From assembly GCA_019448385.1 (NCBI GenBank), contig JAGTXO010000001.1, positions 248,001 to 312,000 of the forward strand: a stretch of 64,000 nt of DNA. Reading direction: 5' to 3'. Positions 20,639 to 29,700 of this stretch are shown here, piece by piece. The stretch's first letter is position 1; the number at the start of each line of letters is the position of its first letter. Under the pieces are notes generated by a model. It was not told the origin of the DNA. It saw only the letters and a program-made list of their open reading frames with translations, and did not search any database. Source of the DNA: Diacronema lutheri. Lineage: Eukaryota; Haptophyta; Pavlovophyceae; Pavlovales; Pavlovaceae. A program made the translations under genes and the position numbers.

Positions 20639-22003
20639 TCAGCCAACCGCAAGGCCGTCGGCTGCCGACGCGTCGACACGCCTCAGTGAGAAGATTGCCC
20701 TGCGCAGCCACGCGCCGTCAAAGTCGCAGTTGAACGCGCGCGTGCGGTTGGCCGCGAAGAGCGCGGCGCGGTTCGTGCACATCTGCGCGAGCAGGCACAG
20801 CTGCAGCGCGTACGCGTCCCGCGGCGTGTACAGAAAACCCGGCGCATTGGCCGCGAGCTGACGCAGGTCGACGTCGCGCGGCGCGCTGACGATGAGCAGA
20901 TCCGACCCCGCCTGGCCGGGGAGCAGGCCGCGCGCCGCGCACGCGAGCCACTCGAGTGTGCGGCACATGCTCGGCTGCGGCTCGGCGCCGGCGAGCGTGC
21001 TCGCCCGGAGGTTGGCGAGGCTGCACGCGACCGCGAGCGGCACGCGGTGCACACCCGCGCAGCCGATGCGCTTGTTGCAATAGCGAGCGACCGCGTCGTG
21101 CACACCAATGATGGCGGCGCCGGGCGTGGCGCTCGGCGGCTGCACGAGCTGGCCGGCGCAGCCGCTGTTGCCCTCCTGCCAGTTGCGCGCGCACATGCGC
21201 CCGGCGAGCATGTCGCGCACCCACAGCGCCGTCGCGGCCGTGTGATTTGGCAGGCACGCGGGCGGAGCCTTGCGCATCGCCACTGCGCCCCACATTGCAT
21301 GGAACAAATGCTCGTCGTCAGAGAGCATGGCCGCGCAGGACGCGCTGCTCAACGGGCCAAGCCCTTGCCGCACCGCGGCGCGCTGGTTGCGCGCCGCCTC
21401 CTGTTCGAGAAAGCGGATCTCCGAGCCCGTCGCAGTGCCGGCGGAGAGCGGCGCGGCGGTGTACGGCCGCGCCGCGCGCTCGCGCTCCACCGCGGCGTGC
21501 GCGTCGCTCGGGCTGAGTGGCGCGCAGGGGATGCGAGGGTACGTCTTGCTCTGCATCTGCTCGTCGCTCCGGCACGATGACGGCAGCGCGTCGAGGTCGC
21601 GCAGCCCGGCCGCCATTGGCTTTGCGCTCGCCGCGCCATCCGCCGGCGTAGGCGCCGCGCGCGCACCGAGCGCGCCCTCGAGCTGGGCGAGCAGGGCCGC
21701 CTGCCGGCGGTCTTGCTCATCCACCTCGGCCTTGAGCAAGCCCACGCTCTGCGCGAGCGCACCGATCCGGGCGCCGATCCGGGCGATGAGCTGCTCGACG
21801 GGCGGCGCGCCGCCGCCGTGCGCCGTGCCCTCCTGCGCGACAAGAACGCCACCCGCCGGCTTCAGCGCTCGCGAGTGGGCCGGCCGCTGCGCGTCGGGCG
21901 GCGCAGCACATGCAATGCGGAGCGTCGCACCGACGAAGAGCGCCACGCCCGCGCGCGATGCGAATCGTCGGCGCGAAAGGCGGGTGTGCTTGCCGGCGTT
22001 CAT
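20639..22003 (-). CDS. Predicted type II membrane or secreted Cys-rich protein, unknown
   Basis: 454 residues, single exon; not recognised. A short basic N-terminus is followed by one hydrophobic segment (ASRAGVALFVGATLRIACAA, about residues 16-35), so the product is secreted or a type II membrane protein. Residues 60-105 form a short coiled coil (IARIGARIGALAQSVGLLKA). The rest is globular with many cysteines (for example MCARNWQEGNSGCAG and YCNKRIGCAG) and N-glycosylation sites (NHT, NRT), as for an ER/Golgi lumenal or extracellular domain. A glycosyltransferase-type role is conceivable but no catalytic motif was found. An in-frame ATG at 22033 adds ten residues. It converges on the CCCH gene (75 bp) and diverges from the IQ-motif gene (71 bp). 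Confidence 0.68.
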   Translation of the reverse strand: MNAGKHTRLSRRRFASRAGVALFVGATLRIACAAPPDAQRPAHSRALKPAGGVLVAQEGTAHGGGAPPVEQLIARIGARIGALAQSVGLLKAEVDEQDRRQAALLAQLEGALGARAAPTPADGAASAKPMAAGLRDLDALPSSCRSDEQMQSKTYPRIPCAPLSPSDAHAAVERERAARPYTAAPLSAGTATGSEIRFLEQEAARNQRAAVRQGLGPLSSASCAAMLSDDEHLFHAMWGAVAMRKAPPACLPNHTAATALWVRDMLAGRMCARNWQEGNSGCAGQLVQPPSATPGAAIIGVHDAVARYCNKRIGCAGVHRVPLAVACSLANLRASTLAGAEPQPSMCRTLEWLACAARGLLPGQAGSDLLIVSAPRDVDLRQLAANAPGFLYTPRDAYALQLCLLAQMCTNRAALFAANRTRAFNCDFDGAWLRRAIFSLRRVDASAADGLAVG

Positions 22004-22074
22004 ACGTCTTACGCCATCGACATGCGCGATCAAGGACTTGCATCCGGACGTTTCGGTTGGAACATGCCGCGAGC

Positions 22075-24357
22075 ATGAACGGCACGACGACGGGCGCGGC
22101 GCCCCTCCCGGCTCTCGCCTCTCCGAGGCTCGCCGCGCCGCTGGCGGGCCTCACGCCTCGTGGCCTGGGGTCGGCGGGTATGGCCTCAACGCCACGCGGG
22201 TGGGCGCGCACCCTCACCGCGCAGATTGCGCTGCTCGGCGGGCCGGCGCGCGACGCGTCGCTCACCGCGGCCTCGCGCGCGAACGAGCGGCTCGAGTCGG
22301 AGGCGGCGCTTATCCTGCGCCGCGCGCGCACCAAGGAGCAGCAGCGCGCTCAGCGTGAGGAGCTGCTTAAGCGGTTGGACGCGCAGCGCGCGAGCCGCGA
22401 GCGGCGAACCGAGCGCCGGCTGGCCGCGCAGCAGCCGCGGCGCCAGGCGCCACTGCACGCGCTCCTCTCGCGCGCTTCGCCCCGGGCGCTCGCGCTGCAG
22501 CGCGAGCAGCGTGCCGCAGCTGCGCTTGTACGCTGGGAACATGTGGTACGCGCGCTCGGCACCGCGCACCGGCGCGTGCGAGCGGCCGCAACGTTGGCTA
22601 TCGTCACGGACGCGCGGCGTGCGGCGCGCGAGCACGCCGCGCGACGGCACGCGTGCGCGGCTCGGCTGCAGGCGCGCGCGCGCGGGCGCGCGGCGCGGCG
22701 GCGCGTCGTCCGGCTCCTCGCGCTGCGCCGACGCGGCCTCGCGCGCCGCTTCGCCGCGCGCTGGCGACGCGAGGCGCGTCGGCGGTGCGCGCGCCTGTCC
22801 GACATCGTCGACGATATTGCCGCCCTTTTTGAAGCGTTCCGGCCGGTACGGCTCGAGATTGAGCAGCACGCGGCGAGCATCATCGCGCTCGCGTTTCGCC
22901 GTTCCGCGCTCTCGCGCCGCCGCGCCGCGCGTTCGCTCGCGTCGCGCCCGCCGGCGGCGCCTGAGGCGCTGGCCGCCGATGCGCACCGGACGGCGCGCGC
23001 GCCCGAGTTGCGCGCCGAGGAGCGCGCGTCGGACGAGGTGGCGGCCGAGTGCGCGCCGTCCGCCACGCACGATGCACTACTTATTTCGACCTTTGACGCC
23101 GCACCCGCCGCGCGCGCGCGCGCGCGCGGCGCGGTGCGCGCGGTGGCCGGAGCGAGCGTCGGCCAACGGACCGGAGCGAGCGTCGGCTGCATGCGCGCTC
23201 GCGCGAGCGTGCCGGAGGCAAAGGTGACGTTGCCGCGCTACGCGCGCTCGACGGCGACGACGCGCGTTTCGGCGGTCGACCGCGAACTCCTCGCATCCGC
23301 ATCCGAGCTGCGCGCGGCCGACGAGCCACGCGTCGGCCAATCGGGAGCAGCGGAAGGACGCGGCGATGCGAGCAGCGCAAGTAGCCGCCACCCCAGCGCG
23401 GACACGAGCCCCACGAGCTGGACGAGCCCGCCCGGCGAGGGCAGCCCGCGCGCGCGCAGCCGCGAAGGCCGCCACAGCACGGACGCGCGGCGTGCGCAGC
23501 CCGCACGTGCAGGCGACGGTGCCCGGCGCGGCTCGCGGCCGCTGCGGCGCGAGGCGAGCGTTGGCGCGCAGGCCGTTCTCGCGCGGCGCGTGGCCGAGCT
23601 GCACGCAGCGGCCGGTGCGGCTCCGTTCGGAGCGGTGCTATGCGCGTCGCCCGACGTGAGCGCGAACGACGAGCTCGAGGCCCAGCGCGTGCACGAGCCC
23701 AACGCAAAGCCGCCGACGCGGCCGAGGCCGCCGCGCAGGCCGCCGCCCGAGCGCGGGGGCGCACGCAGGCCGCGGCCTGCGCGGCGGCCACCCGACGCTT
23801 TTGCGGGCAGCGCGCTGCTCCCGCGCGCTGTGCCGGATGCAGGGCGTGCGCTCAGCATGGCGCCGGTGCTGCCTGCCAGGCCGTTGGCCGCAAGGCTTCC
23901 GCACGCGCCGCCGCGCGCGCCAGCGACGGCCGTCGCGCACACGCGTGGCACGGCGGTTGACGCCCGGCCGTTCGCGGAGCAGCGCGCCACGCCGAGCGCG
24001 AGGAATCGCGCGCCGACTGCAGGCCTTGATACGGCCGAGCCGCTCGACGCCAGCGCGGCGCGGGACAGCTCCGACGCGGCGGGGACGCGCGCACGCGTGG
24101 CGAGAACGACCGCGAGCGCCATGCCGCCGTCCGGGCAGCCGGTGACGTCTTTGCGCGCGCACACAGCCGATGAGGCCACGGGCGAGGCTGCTCCGTCCGC
24201 GCCGCCAGCGGGCGCAGGCTGGGTCGCGAAGCATGGCGCGACGGGCAGTCAAGGCGGCGACGCGCACAGCGTTCACGGGGGCAGCAGCGCCTCGCTCGCG
24301 CAGTCAGCGTTCGACGACTACGGGGACGAGTTCGAACCGGACCACCCGCTTGATTAG
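22075..24357 (+). CDS. IQ-motif protein, otherwise unknown
   Basis: 760 residues in one frame. Residues about 75-300 are strongly basic and helical with at least one good IQ motif, LQARARGRAARRR near 200-215, and a second weaker one (IIALAFRRSALSRRR near 265-280); IQ motifs bind calmodulin. The segment LSDIVDDIAALFEAFRPVRLEIEQ between them looks folded. The last 450 residues are Ala/Arg/Pro-rich and probably disordered, ending in an acidic FDDYGDEFEPDHPLD tail. Such layouts occur in ciliary and cytoskeletal proteins, but I cannot assign a family. Unrecognised introns in the disordered half are possible. The start at 22075 is the first ATG downstream of the divergent gene's promoter; the same frame extends upstream. 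Confidence 0.62.
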   Translation: MNGTTTGAAPLPALASPRLAAPLAGLTPRGLGSAGMASTPRGWARTLTAQIALLGGPARDASLTAASRANERLESEAALILRRARTKEQQRAQREELLKRLDAQRASRERRTERRLAAQQPRRQAPLHALLSRASPRALALQREQRAAAALVRWEHVVRALGTAHRRVRAAATLAIVTDARRAAREHAARRHACAARLQARARGRAARRRVVRLLALRRRGLARRFAARWRREARRRCARLSDIVDDIAALFEAFRPVRLEIEQHAASIIALAFRRSALSRRRAARSLASRPPAAPEALAADAHRTARAPELRAEERASDEVAAECAPSATHDALLISTFDAAPAARARARGAVRAVAGASVGQRTGASVGCMRARASVPEAKVTLPRYARSTATTRVSAVDRELLASASELRAADEPRVGQSGAAEGRGDASSASSRHPSADTSPTSWTSPPGEGSPRARSREGRHSTDARRAQPARAGDGARRGSRPLRREASVGAQAVLARRVAELHAAAGAAPFGAVLCASPDVSANDELEAQRVHEPNAKPPTRPRPPRRPPPERGGARRPRPARRPPDAFAGSALLPRAVPDAGRALSMAPVLPARPLAARLPHAPPRAPATAVAHTRGTAVDARPFAEQRATPSARNRAPTAGLDTAEPLDASAARDSSDAAGTRARVARTTASAMPPSGQPVTSLRAHTADEATGEAAPSAPPAGAGWVAKHGATGSQGGDAHSVHGGSSASLAQSAFDDYGDEFEPDHPLD

Positions 24358-24404
24358 ACAACAAGAAAGAACCATTCTCCCCAAATGTGCATCGCACGAT
24401 GCTC

Positions 24405-26426
24405 TCAACGCCCACCGACGCCGCCCTTAGCAGCCATGCCGACAGCCGTGCTGACGATCGTCGCCTGCCGCGAAAAGTTGTAGGTTGCACGCGCCTCGTT
24501 GCGGCGCGCGATGGTGGCGAAGCTTCCCGTCCGCGCGCCCCTTGCGCCAAACTGCCCGGACTGAGCCGACAAATACGAGCTCATGGAGCCCCTGTGCGCG
24601 CGCCGCGCGCGCGTCGCGCGCCTGGCCGCCTCGACGGTCAGCTTCTGAAACTCGGCCAGGTCGATCACGCCGGAGCGGTCGGTGTCGAGAGAGTCGAAAA
24701 GCGCGCTCGCCTGCTCGTAGTCGATGGCCGACGCGAACTTCTCATCTGCGAGCGCGGTGAGGCCGTGGATGAACTCGGCCTTGGTGAGCAGGCCGTTGAA
24801 GTCAGCGTCCCACTTCTCCAGGTTGAGCGTCAGGTCGCGCACGTCCACGAGCGTCGGCTGGCGACCCACGCTCCTCGACGGCGTGCGCACGGGCAAAGCC
24901 GACGCGCTCAACACGCTCTCGGCGACGCTGCTGCGCTCGGCGCGCGCGCGCGCGCCGAGCGTGCGCACGTACCGCTCGTCGTTCCACACGAGCAGCTCGC
25001 CGCCGACGTGGCCGGTGACCCAGCGCGGCGGCTTGCCCGGCTGCGCGACGCGGCAAAGCGAGAAGGTGGAGTTGGCGGCGGCCTTGCCTGCGGCCGCCAG
25101 GCTGACGTCGTCGTGGAACGCATTCCACGCGCGGAACTGGAAGGCGCCGCTGCCGGTGGCGAGCCCCGTGATGGCCGAAACCGCGTTGTTGAGCTCCACC
25201 TGAATCTCGTCCTGCAAGGAGCGTGCGGCGATGGCAAGGGACTTGCTCTCACCGTGCGTGCGCCCGCTCAGCGACGGCCTGCGCGAGGTGTTTAGGTTCG
25301 TCGCAAGCGGCCGCAGCTGGTGCACGACGAGTGGCGGTCCCTTTGACGACGCAGTGACGAGCACGGTCAAGCCGCGCAGCTCGGGCAGCGCGCTCGACGA
25401 GAAGTCGCTCACGACGAGCATGTCACGCACGTTGCCCTGCGATGACTGGATGCGGCGGAGAGGCGAGCCGTCCGCCATCGCCCACTCGACGACCAGCCCC
25501 CGCAGGTCGCCCGTGACTGCGCTGTTCCGGCCGACAAACTCAACCGCGCGCAGCGGCGCCGTGTGCTGGTAGGCGAGCACGTGCGCTGCATAGCCCGTGT
25601 CCACGTCCCATACGATGGCGCCGTACTGTTTGGTGAGCTCAAAGCCACCGAGCCCATGCGGGTTAAGCAGCGCGTTCGCCCAATTGGTCACGGACGCGAG
25701 CATGCCGTTGAGCGCGTCCGACCAGCCATTGGCGACGAGGAGCGGCAATTCGTACACGTGGCCCGACAGGAGGTACTGCCGGCGGAGGCGCGCGTCGGGC
25801 GCGAGGCGCAGGCACATGGCACCGGCGGATGAAAGGAATGTCACGTCGCCGCGCGATGTGGGCAGCGTGCCGGAGAAGGCGAACCCGTTCGGCTCCCACA
25901 CGAGCAGCGGCTCGTCGGTCGGTTTGACGGCAGCGAGCGTGTCGTCGTCGAGCCGCCACGAGAGGATGCCGTCGATCGCATGGCCCGCGATAAGCATGGC
26001 GGGCGTCGCGGCGACCGAGTAGGCGATGAAGTCATTGGCGAGGTCCGGCTCCGTGTTGAACACCGCGATCAGCTGCGCGCTCCCCTTCCTCCAGCAGCAC
26101 ACGCCTGGCTGCCCGCCGACGGCGAACAGAAGTCCGAGGCCCGAGCGCGTGCTCGTCTGCGCAAGGTCAATGATGTCGTGCTGCGGGCCGTAATAGGTGC
26201 GCAGACACGTGCCCCTGTTCGTGTCCCACGCTTTGGCGCAGCGGTCCCACGAACCGCTGTACACGATCGTCGGGTCATCGTCGTCCGGGATGAGCACTTT
26301 GACGCAGTCGACGTGGTCGCCGTGGCTCTGCTCGGAGCGCTGGCGCGCCTTGCGGACAAAGGCCAAGGAATGCATCGTCGTCTGCAGCTGCTGCGCACTC
26401 GTCTTGCGCCGGCATTTGCCAAACAT
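24405..26426 (-). CDS. WD40-repeat protein with C-terminal EF-hand pair
   Basis: 673 residues, one exon. The N-terminal 450 residues hold WD40-type blades (HVDCVKVLIPDDDDPTIVYSGSWDRCAKAWD, AIVWDVDTG, RWVTGHVGGELLVWNDERYVR are split examples of the GH/WD pattern). Near residues 545-620 are two EF-hands with canonical loops: DADFNGLLTKAEF and DTDRSGVIDLAEF, so Ca2+ binding is likely. The C-terminus is basic and Ser-rich. The gene lies next to a second, larger WD40/EF-hand gene on the same strand, 354 bp away. A role in a Ca2+-regulated complex, perhaps flagellar, is inference from domain content. Confidence 0.83.
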   Translation of the reverse strand: MFGKCRRKTSAQQLQTTMHSLAFVRKARQRSEQSHGDHVDCVKVLIPDDDDPTIVYSGSWDRCAKAWDTNRGTCLRTYYGPQHDIIDLAQTSTRSGLGLLFAVGGQPGVCCWRKGSAQLIAVFNTEPDLANDFIAYSVAATPAMLIAGHAIDGILSWRLDDDTLAAVKPTDEPLLVWEPNGFAFSGTLPTSRGDVTFLSSAGAMCLRLAPDARLRRQYLLSGHVYELPLLVANGWSDALNGMLASVTNWANALLNPHGLGGFELTKQYGAIVWDVDTGYAAHVLAYQHTAPLRAVEFVGRNSAVTGDLRGLVVEWAMADGSPLRRIQSSQGNVRDMLVVSDFSSSALPELRGLTVLVTASSKGPPLVVHQLRPLATNLNTSRRPSLSGRTHGESKSLAIAARSLQDEIQVELNNAVSAITGLATGSGAFQFRAWNAFHDDVSLAAAGKAAANSTFSLCRVAQPGKPPRWVTGHVGGELLVWNDERYVRTLGARARAERSSVAESVLSASALPVRTPSRSVGRQPTLVDVRDLTLNLEKWDADFNGLLTKAEFIHGLTALADEKFASAIDYEQASALFDSLDTDRSGVIDLAEFQKLTVEAARRATRARRAHRGSMSSYLSAQSGQFGARGARTGSFATIARRNEARATYNFSRQATIVSTAVGMAAKGGVGGR

Positions 26427-26780
26427 TGCCGGGCGCGTCGCCTCGGGTCGATCCCCTCGCGCCGCCCGCTCTCGAATTTTGGTCAGATCCTAGGGGCGTT
26501 CGATTAGACCGTCTTCGAATTTTTAAAGGGGGTTGCCAAGACGTCGTATGCTGAGGTTGCCCGGTCCTGGACTCGCCCAGAGGGCACGATGGGGAGAGCA
26601 GCTTGCTGCGCGCGCACGCGCACACGACGTGTCGAGGCAAAATCGGTCCGGAGACCACACATGCACGTCGTCCAGCCCCGAGAAGAGGCTGCATGACGTT
26701 GCGACTGTGCACCTCTGCCTCTCGCGGCTAGGACGCGGCGCCGCTCACGTCGAGCTCTCCCGCAGCCGCGCGCGCAGCGC
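26427..26780. other. Intergenic 354 bp, no gene seen
   Basis: Lies between the start of the 673-residue WD40/EF-hand gene and the stop of the larger WD40 gene, both on the minus strand. It should hold the promoter of the former and the 3' end of the latter. The part nearest 26427-26540 is more AT-rich than the neighbourhood. No conserved protein or RNA was recognised. Confidence 0.5.
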
Positions 26781-29700
26781 TCAGGCGGCGCGGCGGGCGG
26801 CGCCGAGCGCGTGCGCGTGCGTCGCCGCGTGGCGCGCGGCTCGCGCCTGATGCTCGGCCTCCTGCTCCGCGCGCTCGTCCTCGGCCTGCAGCTCGAGCAG
26901 CGCGCGCGCCTCGTCGAGCTGCGCGCGCTCGCTCGCGCGCGGCTGCGCGGGAAGGTGCCAGTCGCGCACGAGTTGCGCGGGCGCGTCGCTCGGCGCGTCG
27001 CGCATCGCCTCGCGCAGCGCGGCGCGCACAGGCGACGGCGGCGGCGACGGCGAGCGCGCGAGCGCGCTGTCGTCGTGCGGCGTGCGCGCGGGGTCGAGGT
27101 AGCCGAGGAGCGCGCCATGCACCGTCCACGTCGCCACGGTGCCATCCGTCGATGCGGAGACGACGGCGACGGGCGAGCGCATGACGAGCACGGAAGAGAG
27201 CGCTCGGCTGTGCGCACGCCACCGCGCGACGCACGTTGGCTGCTCGAGGTGCGCGAGCGCGCACACGGCGCGCGCCGCGGTTTCTGGCCCGGCCCCGTCC
27301 GCCGCGTCCGTCTCGAGCGCATGTCTCGTCGCGGTGAGCACAAAGAGCTCGCCGCCACTGTCCTCGCCGCCACTGTCCTCGCCGCCACTGTCCTCGCCGC
27401 CACTGTCCTCGCCGCCACTGTCCTCGCCGCCACTGTCCTCGCCGCCACTGTCCTCGCGCGCGCGCGCGCCGAGCCGCTCGTCGAGCGTGCGCGCGGCGGG
27501 CGCGACAGCGGCGCCCTCGTCGCCAGCATCGGCGGCGGCCGCGCCGATCGGTGCCGCGCGTCGCGTCGCGTCGTGCCGCACGGCCGCCGATGCGGCGCCC
27601 GCGCCGCTCTCGCCGCTGCGTGGAGACACGGCAGGCGCGTCGGTTTCGGCAAGCGACGAATGAGCGACGCCTTCGAGCGCCTCGAGCGCCGCGAGCTGCG
27701 CGAGGAGCCCGTCACACCGCCATGCGCTCAGCCAACCGCCATCGTCCGCAACGATGAGCGTTGCAGCCTCGGCGCTGAAGCCGAGCGCGACCACCGCATC
27801 CAGCGCGGGCGCAGGACCCCGCGCATCCAGCGCGGGCGCAAGACCGCGCGCATGTGGCGCGCCGAAAAGCTCGCGCGGCTCGTGCGCCGAGTCGGCCGCC
27901 GGTGCAGTCGCGAGCGGCGCCGTGCGCATGGGCGCGTGCGTGTGCGCGGGGCAGCCCGTCGCCGTGCGCGCGTGCGGCTCGCTCGCGTCGTCGGCATCGA
28001 GCCTCGCGCTGAATGGATTCGGCGGGGGCGGCGGCTGCACGAGCGGCGGCGGCGCGGCAGACGGCTCGGCGCGCATGTACGCGGGCATGGGCGCGGACAG
28101 CTCGCCCGCGCGCGCGGCGTCGTCGTAGGCGGCACGCACGTGCTCGTACGAGAGCGATCCGACTGACGAGGCCGGCTGCGGCGCAAACGCGTTCTCCAGC
28201 CGGCACGCGGGGCGGAAGCGCGCGCGCGCGTGCGCGGTTGCGCATGTCCATACAACCACGCGCCCTTTCGCGTCGGCGCTCGCGAGGAGCGGCCACGGGG
28301 TGCAAAAGGCGAGGGCGAGCACGGCGGCGGCGTGCTCGCCCACGAGCGTCGCGCGCTGCCGCGCCGTGAACGGGTCGAGCGCAAACACGACGACGGCGCC
28401 GCGCTCGCACCCGGCAGCGAGAAGCCGCGCGCCCGGCCCGAGCGCAGCGCACGTGACCTCGCCGTGGGCACGGCGCAGCTCGCCGACGAGCAGCCCGCGC
28501 GCGAGCGCGGGCGCGTCTGCCGACTCGGCCGTCGTGCGCCGCGCGCGCACCGTCCCGTCCCACGACGCCGAGACGAGCTGCTGCGCCGGCTCCGCGCCCC
28601 AGCCCACGTAGCTCACGTCCCCATCGTGCGCCGGCCATCGGATCAGCAGCTCGCCGCTCGCAATGTCGAGCACGAGCAGCTCGCCCGAGTCGAGGCCGAG
28701 CGCGAGGCGGCGGCCGCGCGCGTCGAGCGCCGCGGCCGTGATCTGCACGTCCCATGCGCCCGCCGCGCGCGCGCCGTCCTCGCCGCCACCGCCGCCGTCG
28801 TCGTCGTCGGCGTCGAGATCTGACGCGCCGAGCGCGCCACCGCGCGCGCCGAGCGCGCGTGCGGCACGCGCCGCGTTCTCAAAGCGGCGCGTGCCGACGC
28901 CAGTCGCGCAGTCCCAGACAGCCACGTCGCGGCTACCCACCGTCACAAGCACGCCCGCGCGCGCGTCGTGCAGCACCGCGACGACCCCGCCCGCCGCGTG
29001 GCAGACGGCAGGCGAGTGCGTCGCGCGGCGCGACGGCGCGGGCTCGCCGCTCGCCGCCGCATGCTCGGCGGACGCAGCGGCGCGCGCGGCGGTGCTCGTC
29101 TGCTCGCACAAGACGAGCGCGCGCGTGCACGTCACCGCCGCAAACGCGCCGCGCTCGCCGACCGGCGCGAGCGCGGCGAGGAGGCGACGTGCGGGCGGCG
29201 CGACGCCGCCGGCGCGTGCGCGCGCGCCGCTCGCCGTGTCGGCCAGCAGCGCGGCGGGCGCGGCCACGTCGAAGAGCTGCACGCACGCGTGGCTGCGGCA
29301 GTCCCACACGCTCACGCGCGCCGCCTGGTCGGCGATGATGACGTACGGCGTGCCGCCGAGCGCGTGCGCGCACACGAGCGGCGCCTCGTGCCCGTGCGCG
29401 CGTGCGGCCCTGAAGATGGGCAGCGAGCCGTGCAGCGACCACGCGCACATCCCACCGTCCACACCGACGGTGATGAGCGTGCCGCGCTCGACGGGCGCGT
29501 ACGCCATCGCGACGATGCCGCGCGCGTGCTCGCCGCGCAGCACCTTGAGGCACACGCGCTGCCCGAGATGCCAGATGCGCACCGTACCGTCGAGCGACGC
29601 TGATGTCAGGAGCTCGCGGCCGACGCGCGCAAGCGCGCTCACCGCGGCCGTGTGCCCGCGGAGCGGCGGGCCGTCGAGCGCGAGCGTGACCACGTCCCAC